Positions 51,117 through 60,039 of a DNA stretch of 64,000 nucleotides are shown here, one piece after another. Every line of letters starts with the position of its first letter. The first letter of the stretch is position 1. A program made the translations under genes and the position numbers. Below the pieces are notes generated by a model. That model was not told the origin of the DNA. It did no database searches and worked only from the letters and a program-made list of their open reading frames with translations. This DNA is from DATACN01 sp038215095 (lineage in GTDB: Bacteria > Actinomycetota > Thermoleophilia > Solirubrobacterales > Thermoleophilaceae), in contig JBBQRG010000001.1 in assembly GCA_038215095.1 (NCBI GenBank), positions 26,541 to 90,540 of the forward strand, in the 5' to 3' direction.

Positions 51117-51509
51117 CTAGCGCGAATGCCGGTCGGGCCAGGGCGTATCGATGCCCATCCCGTCGCCGCCTTCGGGCTTGGGGCCTCCGACGGCGACGAT
51201 CTCGAGCCCGTCAGGCCCGGCCTCGAAGGCACGCGCCACCTCGGGCGCGACCCGGATCAGGTCCCAGCGGGCGATTTCGCGGATCTCGTCGTCGAGCCGG
51301 ATGCGCCCGGATCCCAGGACAACCAGGTACGCCTCCTCCTGCTCGCGGTGGGCGTGACTGATGGAGCGCACCCCCGGCGCGTAGCGGAAGTGGCTGACGC
51401 CGAGGTCGCGCGAGCCCATGTGCTTGCGGGCGAGGCGGACCTCCAGGCCCTCCACCGGGGCCCCCGCGTCGTCGAGCTCCAGCAGGTTCACGATGGCGTA
51501 GTCGCTCAC
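51117..51509 (-). CDS. Cupin-domain protein
   Basis: The protein has 130 residues and a single cupin fold: SHFRYAPGVRSISHAHREQEEAYLVVLGSGRIRL (HxH...E motif) and later DLIRVAPEVARAFEAG. In motif 2 the usual His is not obvious, so metal binding may be altered. GTG 51509 has TACATT 8 nt upstream (51523-51518). It is divergent from the response regulator 52 bp away and not obviously part of that system. Confidence 0.8.
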   Translation of the reverse strand: MSDYAIVNLLELDDAGAPVEGLEVRLARKHMGSRDLGVSHFRYAPGVRSISHAHREQEEAYLVVLGSGRIRLDDEIREIARWDLIRVAPEVARAFEAGPDGLEIVAVGGPKPEGGDGMGIDTPWPDRHSR

Positions 51510-51561
51510 TCCTGACCAATGTAGAGGCAGCGGGCCCGAAACCGCTCCCTACCATGAGGGC

Positions 51562-52242
51562 ATGGGTGTGCCTCGGGTTCTGGTGGTTGAGGACGACGTG
51601 GACATCGCCGGGGTCCTGCGCCGCTCGCTCGACAAGGAGGGCTACCAGGTGCGCGTGGCCGCCGACGGCGAGGCCGCGCTCGAGCAGTCGTCGCTGTTCG
51701 AGCCCGACGCCGTGGTGCTGGACCTGGGCCTGCCGCGAATCGACGGCGTCGAGGTCTGCCGCCGCCTGCGCGAGGACGGCGGCGACGTGCCGATCCTGAT
51801 GCTCACCGCCCGCGACGGCCTCGACTCGCGCGTGGCGGGCCTCGACTCGGGCGCCGACGACTACCTCGTGAAGCCCTTCGAGCGCGAGGAGCTGCTGGCT
51901 CGGCTGCGCGCGCTGCTGCGCCGCCGTCCTCCCCGCGGCTCGGCCTTCCTCGCCTGCGGCGACCTGCGGCTGAACCCCGGCACCCACGAGGTGCTCCGCG
52001 CCGAGCGACGCATCGAGCTGACCGCGCGCGAGTTCGAGCTGCTCGAGCACCTGATGCGCAACGAGCGCCTGGTGGTGTCGCGCCAGGCGCTGCTCGACGA
52101 CGTCTGGGGCTACCACCCCTTCGCAGAGACCAACACTGTCGACGTGTTCATCTCCACGCTGCGGCGCAAGCTCGAGGAGGGCGGCGAGCCGCGCCTGCTG
52201 CACACGGTCCGCGGCGCCGGCTACACGCTGAGGTCCGAATGA
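51562..52242 (+). CDS. OmpR-family response regulator
   Basis: The protein has 226 residues. The receiver domain has VVEDD, the phosphorylated Asp in VVLDLGLPRIDG and the conserved Lys in LVKPFEREEL; the C-terminal winged helix has LTAREFELLEHLMRN and TVDVFISTLRRKLE...VRGAGYTL. It pairs with the kinase that overlaps it by ATGA. ATG 51562 has TACCAT 6 nt upstream (51550-51555). Stimulus and targets are unknown. Confidence 0.93.
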   Translation: MGVPRVLVVEDDVDIAGVLRRSLDKEGYQVRVAADGEAALEQSSLFEPDAVVLDLGLPRIDGVEVCRRLREDGGDVPILMLTARDGLDSRVAGLDSGADDYLVKPFEREELLARLRALLRRRPPRGSAFLACGDLRLNPGTHEVLRAERRIELTAREFELLEHLMRNERLVVSRQALLDDVWGYHPFAETNTVDVFISTLRRKLEEGGEPRLLHTVRGAGYTLRSE

Positions 52243-53714
52243 GGCGGCGGCTGCCGGTCACGCTCAAGCTCGCCACGGTCTCGGCGGCGCTCACCTTCAT
52301 GATCCTGCTGCTGTTCGCGGCCGTGATCGGCGCGCTGTTCGAGCAGCGCCTGCACGCGAACTTCGACAACGACCTGCGCGCGACCACCGCCGACCTCGAG
52401 AACCAGATCTCGTTCAGGCAGAGCTCACGCGGCCAGATCATCTTCAGCCTCCGCGCGGAGACGGTTCGTGCAGTGGCGGCGGGTGGCGCCGCGATCCGCC
52501 TTGTCGATCGCAACGGACGCCTCCTCGACCCGTCTGGGGCGCCCGACCTCGGGCCGCCCGTAGAGGGCGTTCGCAACGCCGGCGGGTACCGCGTGGTCTC
52601 CCGCGAGCTCTTCGTGCCGACGCCAACGCAGCCGAATACGCCGTTCGAACTGCTCCCGTCGCCCGTCGAGGGGGCGCTGGCGTTCGTCCAGTACGGCAAG
52701 CCGGAGGGCAGCGTCGACCGCACCGTTGACCGCGTGCGGCTGTTCCTCGCTTTCGGCGTGGCCGGCGGCACCCTGCTGGCCTTCCTCGCCGGCCTGCTCG
52801 TGGCGCGCCGGGCCATGCGCCCGATCGCCGGTCTCACGCGCGCCGCGCGCGAGGTGGCCCGCACGCGCGACCCCGACATCACGCTGCCCAAGCCCGAGGC
52901 CAACGACGAGGTTGCCGACCTGGCGAGAACCCTGGAGCAGATGCTCGGCGAGCTGGGTGCGGCCAGATCGGAGACCGAGGCCGCGCTCGCGCGGCAGCGC
53001 GACTTCGTCGCCGACGCCTCACACGAGCTGCGCACCCCGCTAACGAGCATCCTCGCCAACCTCGAGCTGCTCGAGGCCGAGCTCGAGGGCGAGCCGCGCG
53101 AGATCGCCGGCTCGGCGCTGCGCTCGTCGCGGCGCATGCGGCGCCTGGTCGCGGACCTGCTGCTGCTGGCAAGGGCCGACGCCGGGCGCGAGGCCCCGCG
53201 CGGGCCCGTGAACCTCGCCGTCGTGGCGCGCGAGGCCGCCTCCGAGGCGAACGCCGTCGCCTCAGAGCACACGCTCTCGCTCGACGTGCCGGAGCCGGTC
53301 ACCGTGCAGGGCTCGGCCGACGACCTGCATCGCATGCTGCTCAACCTGATCGAGAACGCCTACGTGCACACGCCCGCCGGCACGCCGGTGACCGTGGCCG
53401 TGCACGACCGCGACGGCCTTGCGACGGTGGAGGTGTCCGACCGCGGTCCGGGCGTGCCCGCCGAGATGGGCGAGCGCGTGTTCGACCGTTTCGCGCGCGC
53501 GGCGGGCGACACGTCCCCGGCGGGCGGCGGCAGCGGCCTGGGCCTGGCGATCGTGCGCGCGGTGGCCGAGGCCCACGGCGGCGGCGTGGTGCTAGAGCAC
53601 GCCACCGGCGGCGGCGCACGCTTCGTGGTCACGATGCCGGCCTCGGGTGAGCCGGCGGCTCAGACCTCCACGACGACGGGCAGCACCATCGGCCGCCGCT
53701 TGAGCCGCTCGTAG
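52239..53714 (+). CDS. Sensor histidine kinase (HAMP-HisKA-HATPase)
   Basis: The protein has 491 residues. It has a first membrane helix (about 9-33), an extracellular sensor (about 35-165), a second helix (about 170-193), HAMP, the H-box FVADASHELRTPLTSILANLELLE, N-box NLIENAYVHTPAG, G1 DRGPGVPAEMGERVFDRF and G2 GGGSGLGLAIVRAVAEAHGG. The product partners the adjacent regulator. The gene ends 55 bp inside the convergent rnj gene, so the last residues are probably non-essential. Confidence 0.93.
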   Translation: MRRRLPVTLKLATVSAALTFMILLLFAAVIGALFEQRLHANFDNDLRATTADLENQISFRQSSRGQIIFSLRAETVRAVAAGGAAIRLVDRNGRLLDPSGAPDLGPPVEGVRNAGGYRVVSRELFVPTPTQPNTPFELLPSPVEGALAFVQYGKPEGSVDRTVDRVRLFLAFGVAGGTLLAFLAGLLVARRAMRPIAGLTRAAREVARTRDPDITLPKPEANDEVADLARTLEQMLGELGAARSETEAALARQRDFVADASHELRTPLTSILANLELLEAELEGEPREIAGSALRSSRRMRRLVADLLLLARADAGREAPRGPVNLAVVAREAASEANAVASEHTLSLDVPEPVTVQGSADDLHRMLLNLIENAYVHTPAGTPVTVAVHDRDGLATVEVSDRGPGVPAEMGERVFDRFARAAGDTSPAGGGSGLGLAIVRAVAEAHGGGVVLEHATGGGARFVVTMPASGEPAAQTSTTTGSTIGRRLSRS

Positions 53715-55324
53715 ACGAACTCGGCTACGTCGTCGTGCAGGTGGTCCTGCAGCAGGTCGATCTCGCTGATCTGCTCGTCGGCCGAGCGCGCCAGTGAGTC
53801 GTCCACGGCGTCGCGGATGTCGTCGAGCAGGCTGTCCGCCTCCTCCACGAAGGGAACCCCGCGGAAGATGATCTCGGGCGGCGCCACCGAGTGGCCGTCC
53901 TGCTCGGAGATCGTGGCCACCACGATGAAGATGCCGTCCGCGGAGAGCATGCGGCGGTCGCGCAGGGCGACGTCCTCGATGTTCCCCACGTCCACGCCGT
54001 CCACGAAGATCATGCCCGCCTGCTCGCGCGCGGCGAAGCGGGCGCGGTCGCGCGTGACCTCCAGCGGCAGGCCGTTGCTGCCCAGGAACACGCGGTCGGC
54101 ATCCACGCCCACAGCCTCCGCGAGCTGGCCGTGCAGCCGCAGCCTCCGGTGGTCCCCGTGCATGGGCATCACGTGGCGCGGCTTCACCAGGTTCATCATC
54201 AGCTTCAGCTCCTCGGCGTAGCCGTGGCCTGAGGCGTGGATCGGCGCGTCGCGCGTGGTGATCACGTCGGCGCCCAGCTGGTAGATGCGGTTGATGGTCT
54301 CGTTCACCGCGCGCTCGTTGCCCGGGATCGGAGTGGCCGAGAAGACGACCGTGTCGCCCCGGCGCAGCTCGACGTTCGGGTGGTCGCCGTGCGCCATGCG
54401 CCGCAGCGCCGAGAGTGGCTCGCCCTGGCTGCCCGTCGAGATCACGACCAGCTTGCTGTCCGGGAAGTCCTCGATCTCCTTGGGGCCCATCAGCATCCCG
54501 TCGGGCACCTGGATGTGGCCGAGGCTCTTGCCGATGTTCACGTTCTTGCGCATCGAGCGCCCCACCAGCGACACCTTGCGGTCGAGCTGGGAGGCGGCGT
54601 CCACCACCTGCTGCACGCGGTGGATGTTCGAGGCGAAGCAGGTCACCACGATGCGGCCCTCGCAGCGCGCGAAGACCTCCTCGAGCCGCGGCCCCACCGT
54701 CGATTCCGACGGCGACATGCCGGGCCGGTCGGCGTTGGTGCTGTCGCCGCAGAGCAGCAGCAGCCCGTTGGTGCCGAGCTCGGCCAGCCGGCCGACGTCG
54801 GCGGGCACGCCGTCCACCGGGGTCTGGTCGAACTTGTAGTCCCCGGTCACGAACATCGTGCCCAGGTCGCAGGTCAGCGCGACGCCGAACGCGTCCGGGA
54901 TCGAATGGCTCATCTTCACCATCTCCACCGAGAACGGGCCGGCCTCGAACGACTGCCCGGCCAGCTTGTCCTGCACCTGCACGTCGCGCATGCGGTGCTC
55001 GTCGAGCTTCGAGCGCACCATCGCGGCGGTCAGCGGGCCGCCGTAGATGGGCGGCGGGCGGTCGAGCTCGCGGAGCACGAAGGGCAGCGCGCCGACGTGG
55101 TCCTCGTGTCCGTGAGTGAGCACGATCGCGTCGATGTCCTGCTGGCGCTCGCGCAGGTAGGCGAAGTCGGGCAGCACGAGGTCGATGCCGAGCTGGTCGG
55201 GGGTCGGGAACATCAGGCCCGTGTCCACCACGACCATGCGGTCGCCGTACTCGACGACCGTCATGTTCTTACCGATCTCGCCGAGCCCGCCCAGCGGCAG
55301 GACCCGAAGCGCGTCTGTGGCCAC
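53660..55324 (-). CDS. rnj: Ribonuclease J
   Basis: The protein has 554 residues. It is a metallo-beta-lactamase/beta-CASP RNase with PLGGLGEIGKNMTVVEYGDRMVVVDTGLMFP, metal motif LTHGHEDHVGALPF, GDYKFDQTPVDG, HASGHGYAEELKLMMNLVKPRHVMPMHGDHR, and a C-terminal domain. RNase J has 5'-3' exo- and endonuclease activity and acts with RNase Y in mRNA turnover. GTG 55324 (VATDALRVLPLGG) lies 5 bp after the dapA stop, so the two are one operon. Confidence 0.94.
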   Translation of the reverse strand: MATDALRVLPLGGLGEIGKNMTVVEYGDRMVVVDTGLMFPTPDQLGIDLVLPDFAYLRERQQDIDAIVLTHGHEDHVGALPFVLRELDRPPPIYGGPLTAAMVRSKLDEHRMRDVQVQDKLAGQSFEAGPFSVEMVKMSHSIPDAFGVALTCDLGTMFVTGDYKFDQTPVDGVPADVGRLAELGTNGLLLLCGDSTNADRPGMSPSESTVGPRLEEVFARCEGRIVVTCFASNIHRVQQVVDAASQLDRKVSLVGRSMRKNVNIGKSLGHIQVPDGMLMGPKEIEDFPDSKLVVISTGSQGEPLSALRRMAHGDHPNVELRRGDTVVFSATPIPGNERAVNETINRIYQLGADVITTRDAPIHASGHGYAEELKLMMNLVKPRHVMPMHGDHRRLRLHGQLAEAVGVDADRVFLGSNGLPLEVTRDRARFAAREQAGMIFVDGVDVGNIEDVALRDRRMLSADGIFIVVATISEQDGHSVAPPEIIFRGVPFVEEADSLLDDIRDAVDDSLARSADEQISEIDLLQDHLHDDVAEFVYERLKRRPMVLPVVVEV

Positions 55325-55329
55325 CAGCT

Positions 55330-56181
55330 CTAGACCCGGCTCAGCAGGCCGTGGCGCTCGAGCGCCTCGCGCACGGCCGCCCGCTCGTCCTCGGAGGCCT
55401 CGACCAGCGGCAGGCGCACGCCACCGACGTCGTGGCCGAGCATCTGCAGCGCGGCCTTCAGCGGCGCAGGGCTGGGCGCGACGCCCATCGCCTTGAACAC
55501 GCCCTGGCATGCCTCGTGCAGCTCGGCGCGCGAGTCCGGCTCGTCGATCATGCGCCGCATCTCGGGCCCGACCAGGTGGGAGGCCACGAGGATTCCGCCG
55601 GTCCCCCCCATGTCGAGCACGCGCGCGAGCACGTCGTCGTTGCCGGCAAGCAGGTCGAGGCCCTCGAGCGGCGCCAGCTGCTCGTAGCTCGCCTGCTTGA
55701 TCGCCTTCACGTTCGGAATCTCGGCCGCCAGCTCCTCGACGAGGTCGTTGGGCATGTCGATGATCGAGCGCGAGGGGATGTTGTAGAGGATCACCGGCAG
55801 GTCGGTCGACGCCGCGACCGCCTTGTAATGCGCGATCAGCCCACGCCGGTTCGGCTTGTTGTAGTACGGCGTGACCACCAGGACGGCGTCGACCCCGGCC
55901 TCGGTTGCGCGCTCGGTCAGGTCGATCGCGTGGCGGGTGTCGTTGGAGCCCGTGCCCGCGATCACCAGCGCGTCGCCGCACTCGGCCGCGCCGAGCTTCC
56001 AGAGCTCGAACATCTCGTCGTCGCTCAGCGTCGGGCTCTCGCCGGTGGTCCCGGCCAGCACTAGCCCGTCCGAGCCGTTCTCGAGCAGGTGGTGCATGAG
56101 GGCGGCCGCCGCCTCCTCGTTGACCGCGCCGTCCGCATCGAACGGCGTGACCATGGCGGTCAGGATGCCGCCGAGCGTCAC
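55330..56181 (-). CDS. dapA: 4-hydroxy-tetrahydrodipicolinate synthase
   Basis: The protein has 283 residues. It has VTPFDADGAVNEEAAAALMHHLLENGSDGLVLAGTTGE, VVTPYYNKPNRRGLIAHY (catalytic Tyr), ILYNIPSRS, and the Schiff-base lysine in VKAIKQAS. It condenses pyruvate with aspartate semialdehyde, the first step to diaminopimelate and lysine; dapB (63271) and dapL/dapF follow in the pathway. The GTG overlaps the stop of the upstream small gene (GTGA), and rnj follows. Confidence 0.94.
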   Translation of the reverse strand: MTLGGILTAMVTPFDADGAVNEEAAAALMHHLLENGSDGLVLAGTTGESPTLSDDEMFELWKLGAAECGDALVIAGTGSNDTRHAIDLTERATEAGVDAVLVVTPYYNKPNRRGLIAHYKAVAASTDLPVILYNIPSRSIIDMPNDLVEELAAEIPNVKAIKQASYEQLAPLEGLDLLAGNDDVLARVLDMGGTGGILVASHLVGPEMRRMIDEPDSRAELHEACQGVFKAMGVAPSPAPLKAALQMLGHDVGGVRLPLVEASEDERAAVREALERHGLLSRV

Positions 56182-56462
56182 TGGATCGGCTTGAAGGGAT
56201 CGGGGCTGGCGTTGCTGTCGCCGCTGTCCGCCTTGGGCGCCGGCTCCTCGCTGGAGGCGGGGCCGGCGTCCACCGGCTCGGCCGCCGGCGGCGCCGTTTC
56301 GCCTGCCGGAGAGCCTTCGACGGGCCGGCCATGCTGGTCGTAGCGCGTGCCCGAGCCCTGCTCTCCCTGGGAGTCCTGGCCCTGGTTGAACTGCTGCTGC
56401 GCCTCGTCCAGCTTCTGCTGGGCCTGCTCGGCCAGCTTCTTGGCCTTGTCCATGAAGCCCAT
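56178..56462 (-). CDS. Small polar, probably disordered protein, unknown
   Basis: The protein has 94 residues. The N-terminus is an amphipathic Lys/Gln/Ala helix (MDKAKKLAEQAQQKLDEAQQQFNQ) followed by a Pro/Ala/Glu-rich tail. Small proteins of this look are common in actinobacteria, but no function is known to me. The gene has AGGAGG before its start (ATG 56462 or 56453) and overlaps dapA by 4 nt, so it is made with dapA and rnj. Confidence 0.6.
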   Translation of the reverse strand: MGFMDKAKKLAEQAQQKLDEAQQQFNQGQDSQGEQGSGTRYDQHGRPVEGSPAGETAPPAAEPVDAGPASSEEPAPKADSGDSNASPDPFKPIQ

Positions 56463-56518
56463 CGGTCCTCCTGGATCGATTTTCGGTCACTTTAGAATGT
56501 CAGACTCGTAAGGACACC

Positions 56519-56926
56519 ATGGCCCAAGAGACCGACTACAGCCACCGCAGCACCGTCCAGAAGCTGGGCGTGAAGCCGGGCGACCGCATCGAGGTGGCCG
56601 GCGACGTGGGCTCCGGCCTGCGCCGCGACGTCAAGGAGGCCGCCGGGCGGGGCCTCGTGCGCTCGGGCGAGCTGGATGGCGCGATTGCGCTCGTGGACTC
56701 GATGGCCGACGCCCAGGAGGCGCTCGTCCTCTACCGCTCGCGCCTGCGCGACACCGGCTATCTGTGGCTGGTCACCTGGAAGCGCGGCCACGAGGACTAC
56801 CTCGACCAGATGACGCTCGTCCCCCCCGCCAAGCGCATCGGCCTGATCGACAACAAGACGTGCTCGATCGACGACGACCGCTCGGGCATCCGATTCGTCG
56901 TTCCGCGCGCCCTTCGCCGAACCTAA
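56519..56926 (+). CDS. DUF3052-like protein
   Basis: The protein has 135 residues: VQKLGVKPGDRIEVAGDVGSGLRRDVKEAAGR, GAIALVDSMADAQEAL, then DTGYLWLVTWKRG, a Trp-containing strand, and a C-terminal SGIRFVVPRAL. This fits DUF3052, an actinobacterial family without known function. AAGGA lies just before the ATG as a Shine-Dalgarno; a TAGAAT box at about 56493 may be the promoter. It is divergent from the dapA operon. Confidence 0.65.
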   Translation: MAQETDYSHRSTVQKLGVKPGDRIEVAGDVGSGLRRDVKEAAGRGLVRSGELDGAIALVDSMADAQEALVLYRSRLRDTGYLWLVTWKRGHEDYLDQMTLVPPAKRIGLIDNKTCSIDDDRSGIRFVVPRALRRT

Positions 56927-56956
56927 AGGGCTTCTGAGCCACGGTCGATACGACTC

Positions 56957-59086
56957 GTGGTGCAGCCCCGTCCCGACCAAGAGCTCGCCGCTGCCACCGG
57001 CTCCGCCGAGCTGCGCTACCGCCTGCTCGTGGAGCAGATCCCGGCGGTCACCTACATCGCCGACTTCAAGGGCGACCGCCCGTTCCTCTACGTCAGCCCC
57101 CAGGCCGAGGAGCTGCTCGGCTATTCGGCCGAGGAGTGGCTGAGCGGCAACACCTTCTGGGAGGGTATCCTCCACCCCGACGACCGCGAGCGCGTGCTCG
57201 GCGAGGAGATGCGCACGCTGGCCGCCGAGGAGTCCTTCGAGGCCGAGTACCGCCTGATCGCACGCGACGGGCGCGTGGTCTGGATCTGGGAGCGGGACAT
57301 GATCGTGCGCGACGACCAGGGCGAGGCCGTCTGCACCCAGGGCGTGCTGATGGACGTGACCGAGGCAAAGCATGCTCGCCTGGCGCTGTCCGAGTCCGAG
57401 TCGCTGCTGCGCGAGGAGCGCGACCGCGCCCAGCGCTACCTCGACATCGCGGCCACGATGATCGTGGTGATCGGCTCGGGCGGGACCGTGCAGCTGCTCA
57501 ACAAGCGCGCCTGTGAGGTGCTGGGCTACTCCGAGGAGGAGCTCGTCGGTCGCGACTGGCACGACCTCGTCTCCCCCGAGGCCGACCGCGACGCCAGCCG
57601 TGGCGTCTTCCGCCAGCTGATGGCGGGCCAGCTGGCCGGCGCCGAGGAGTACGAGGGCCGCGTGATCTCGAAGACCGGCGAGGAGCGGCTGATCGCCTGG
57701 CACAACAAGCTGCTCCGCGACGACCAGGGTCGCGTGGTGGGGTCGCTCAGCTCCGGCGAGGACATCACCGAGCGCCGCAAGGCGCAGGAGCGCGTGGTCT
57801 ACCTGGCCTACCACGACCAGCTCACCGGCCTGCCGAACAGGGCAATGCTCTCCGACCACCTGATGGTCGCGGTGGCGCGCGCCAAGCGCACGCGCATGTC
57901 CTCCGCCCTGCTCTGCCTCGATGTGGACGACTTCAAGCTCGTGAACGACAGCCTGGGACACAGCGTCGGCGACGAGCTCCTCACCGCCATCGCCAAGCGA
58001 CTCGAGGGCGGCGGCCGCCACGCCGACGTGCTGGCTCGCGCCGGCGGCGACGAGTTCTTCCTGCTGCTGCCGGACCTGCCCGAGGACGGCGAGGGCTCGG
58101 CGCTGACGGCGGCCAAGCGCATCACGGCCGCCTTCCAGGAGCCCTTCGAGATCGCCGGCGCCGAGCTGCACGTGAGCGTCAGCGTCGGCGTGAGCCTGTT
58201 CCCCCGCGACGCCGCCGACGCGGACGAGCTGCTGCGCCACGCGGACTCCGCCATGTACCAGGCAAAGCGCGACGCCCGCTCGGGCTTCGCGCTGTACGCA
58301 CCGAGCGCCGACGACCCGCTCGAGCGGCTCAACCTGACCGCCCGCCTGCGCAAGGCGCTGAAGGGCGGCGACCTGGTGCTGCACTACCAGCCGATCTACT
58401 CGCTGGCCGACAACAAGCCGGTCGGCGTCGAGGCGCTGATCCGCTGGAACGACCCCGTCCGCGGCCTGGTGCCGCCCGCCGAGTTCATTCCAGCGGCCGA
58501 GCACTCCGGCCTGATCGAGCCGATCGGCGAGTGGGTCCTAGACGAGGTCTGCCGCCAGGCCGCCGAGTGGTCGTGCCTGGGCCTGCAGCCCTCGGTGAGC
58601 GTGAACGCCTCCCCGCGCGAGCTTCGCCGGCCCGAGTACGTCGAGAACCTGGCCCGGGCGCTGGCCCGCCGCGGCGTCGACCCGTCGCGAATCGTCGTCG
58701 AGGTAACCGAGTCGGCCGCGATGGACGAGACCGGAACCGGCCAGCGCATGCTGGCCCGCCTCCAGGAGCTGGGCGTGCGCACCGCGATCGACGACTTCGG
58801 CGAGGGCTTCTCATCGCTGAGCCGCCTGCGCGAGATGCCCGTCGAGCGCTTGAAGATCGACCGCTCCTTCATGCGCGACGTTCCCGGCGACGCCGAGCCG
58901 ACCGCAATTATCTGCGCGATCATCCAGCTCGCCGAGGCGCTGGGCCGCGAGGTCGTGGCCGAGGGCGTCGAGACCGAGGAGCAGCGTGACTTCCTCCTCG
59001 AGCAGAACTGCCCGCTGGCGCAGGGCTTCTTCCTCTGCAGGCCGCTGCCGCCCGAAGAGGTCACCGCGCTGCTGCTGCGCTACTGA
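56957..59086 (+). CDS. PAS-PAS-GGDEF-EAL protein (c-di-GMP synthase/phosphodiesterase)
   Basis: The protein has 709 residues. Two PAS domains (about 20-140 and 155-275) may sense a ligand, oxygen or redox state. The GGDEF domain has an intact GGDEF at about 362 and an RxxD inhibitory site (RHAD) just before it. The EAL domain has VEALIRWNDP at about 490 and later ESAAMDETG and DDFGEGFSSLSRLREMPVERLKIDRSF, so both activities look intact. It would make and break c-di-GMP depending on the PAS signal. GTG 56957 is used; no clear -10 at the usual spacing. Confidence 0.93.
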   Translation: MVQPRPDQELAAATGSAELRYRLLVEQIPAVTYIADFKGDRPFLYVSPQAEELLGYSAEEWLSGNTFWEGILHPDDRERVLGEEMRTLAAEESFEAEYRLIARDGRVVWIWERDMIVRDDQGEAVCTQGVLMDVTEAKHARLALSESESLLREERDRAQRYLDIAATMIVVIGSGGTVQLLNKRACEVLGYSEEELVGRDWHDLVSPEADRDASRGVFRQLMAGQLAGAEEYEGRVISKTGEERLIAWHNKLLRDDQGRVVGSLSSGEDITERRKAQERVVYLAYHDQLTGLPNRAMLSDHLMVAVARAKRTRMSSALLCLDVDDFKLVNDSLGHSVGDELLTAIAKRLEGGGRHADVLARAGGDEFFLLLPDLPEDGEGSALTAAKRITAAFQEPFEIAGAELHVSVSVGVSLFPRDAADADELLRHADSAMYQAKRDARSGFALYAPSADDPLERLNLTARLRKALKGGDLVLHYQPIYSLADNKPVGVEALIRWNDPVRGLVPPAEFIPAAEHSGLIEPIGEWVLDEVCRQAAEWSCLGLQPSVSVNASPRELRRPEYVENLARALARRGVDPSRIVVEVTESAAMDETGTGQRMLARLQELGVRTAIDDFGEGFSSLSRLREMPVERLKIDRSFMRDVPGDAEPTAIICAIIQLAEALGREVVAEGVETEEQRDFLLEQNCPLAQGFFLCRPLPPEEVTALLLRY

Positions 59087-59478
59087 GGCTGCCCGACGGC
59101 TTCGAGGGCCTGGGCCCAGTCGGTGAAGTACTCGATCCGCACCATCAGGCCATCGCGGAAGGTGGTGACCTGGTGGTAAACCTCAGCTTCCATCTCCACC
59201 CCGCTCCCCCTGCCCCGCCCGTAATAGAGGAGCCGGATTGCCACCTTGTCACCGGCATCGACCGATTCCTGCGGGTCGAGCCTCAACTCCTCCCACGTCT
59301 CGTCAAGGCCCTGCCAGAACCGCGTGATCTCGTCCGGGCCGCGGCAAGAGTCGGACCGCTGGAGCGGAGGAAGCACCCATTCGACCTCGGGGTCGAAGAA
59401 CTCGACGGCGGCGTCGAAGTCACGCCGGTTGTAGGCCTCCAAGAACTCCATGGCCTTGGCGACGTTCCCCGGCGACAT
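59080..59478 (-). CDS. SnoaL-like (NTF2-fold) protein
   Basis: The protein has 132 residues and the SnoaL/NTF2 cone fold: AMEFLEAYNRRDFDAAVEFFDPEVEWVLP, GPDEITRFWQGLDETWEEL, and QVTTFRDGLMVRIEYFTDWAQALEAVG. Such proteins are small isomerases or hydratases or binding proteins, and the substrate is unknown. GATACT lies 9 nt upstream (59493-59488) and overlaps the -10 of the divergent gene. Confidence 0.85.
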   Translation of the reverse strand: MSPGNVAKAMEFLEAYNRRDFDAAVEFFDPEVEWVLPPLQRSDSCRGPDEITRFWQGLDETWEELRLDPQESVDAGDKVAIRLLYYGRGRGSGVEMEAEVYHQVTTFRDGLMVRIEYFTDWAQALEAVGQPQ

Positions 59479-59486
59479 GGTCTGCG

Positions 59487-59493
59487 CAGTATC
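59487..59493. promoter_or_regulatory. Overlapping divergent -10 boxes (SnoaL-like / PPOX genes)
   Basis: CAGTAT (59487-59492, plus) is 6 nt before GTG 59499, and GATACT (59493-59488, minus) is 9 nt before ATG 59478. The two share five of six base pairs. This is the same arrangement as between miaA and the lipoprotein gene. Confidence 0.45.
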
Positions 59494-59498
59494 TCGCA

Positions 59499-60029
59499 GT
59501 GCGCTTCAATGGCGGCGTGCACGAGACGGCGGAGGATCTGAAAGCCCTCCAGGCGCTCCTTGATCGCAGCTTCGAGAGCGCGGGGACGCACCTGCTGCGC
59601 ATCCTCACGCCCGAGCGGCGCCTGACCGCTGAGCAGGTGGCCGAGCGCCTGACCGGCATGTGCCTACTCGCGCTCGCAACCGCCACCGCGGACGGGCGCC
59701 CGATCGTCGGGCCGGTCGACGGGATCTTCTTCCGCGGTGCGTTCCACTTCGGCTCGGCGCCGGACTCGGTGCGCTTCCGCCACATCCGCAAGCGCCCCCA
59801 GGTCAGCGCCACCCACCTGCCGGGCGAGGAGCTGGCCGTCACCGTGCACGGCCGGGCCGTCCCGGTCGATGTGCAGAGTCCCGCGGACGCCGATTTCCGG
59901 CGCACGCTGCTCGAGATCTACACGCCGCGATTCGGAGACGAATGGGCAACGGAGTTCCTGGATTCCGGGCCCGTCTACGCTCGCATCGAGGCGGAGCGCA
60001 TGTTCACCTTCCACATGGACTCTGACTAG
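59499..60029 (+). CDS. Pyridoxamine 5'-phosphate oxidase-family flavoprotein (F420/FMN split-barrel)
   Basis: The protein has 176 residues. An N-terminal helical extension (about 1-45) precedes a split-barrel domain: LALATATADGRPIVGPVDGIFFRGAFHFGSAPDSVRFRHIRKRPQVSATHLPGEELAVTVHG, then a C-terminal FGDEWATEFL. It belongs to the PPOX/F420-dependent group of general reductases, distinct from PdxH. GTG 59499 is supported by CAGTAT 6 nt upstream. Its stop TAG (60027-60029) starts the TAGAGT -10 box of the next gene. Confidence 0.85.
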   Translation: MRFNGGVHETAEDLKALQALLDRSFESAGTHLLRILTPERRLTAEQVAERLTGMCLLALATATADGRPIVGPVDGIFFRGAFHFGSAPDSVRFRHIRKRPQVSATHLPGEELAVTVHGRAVPVDVQSPADADFRRTLLEIYTPRFGDEWATEFLDSGPVYARIEAERMFTFHMDSD

Positions 60030-60039
60030 AGTCAGAGAA

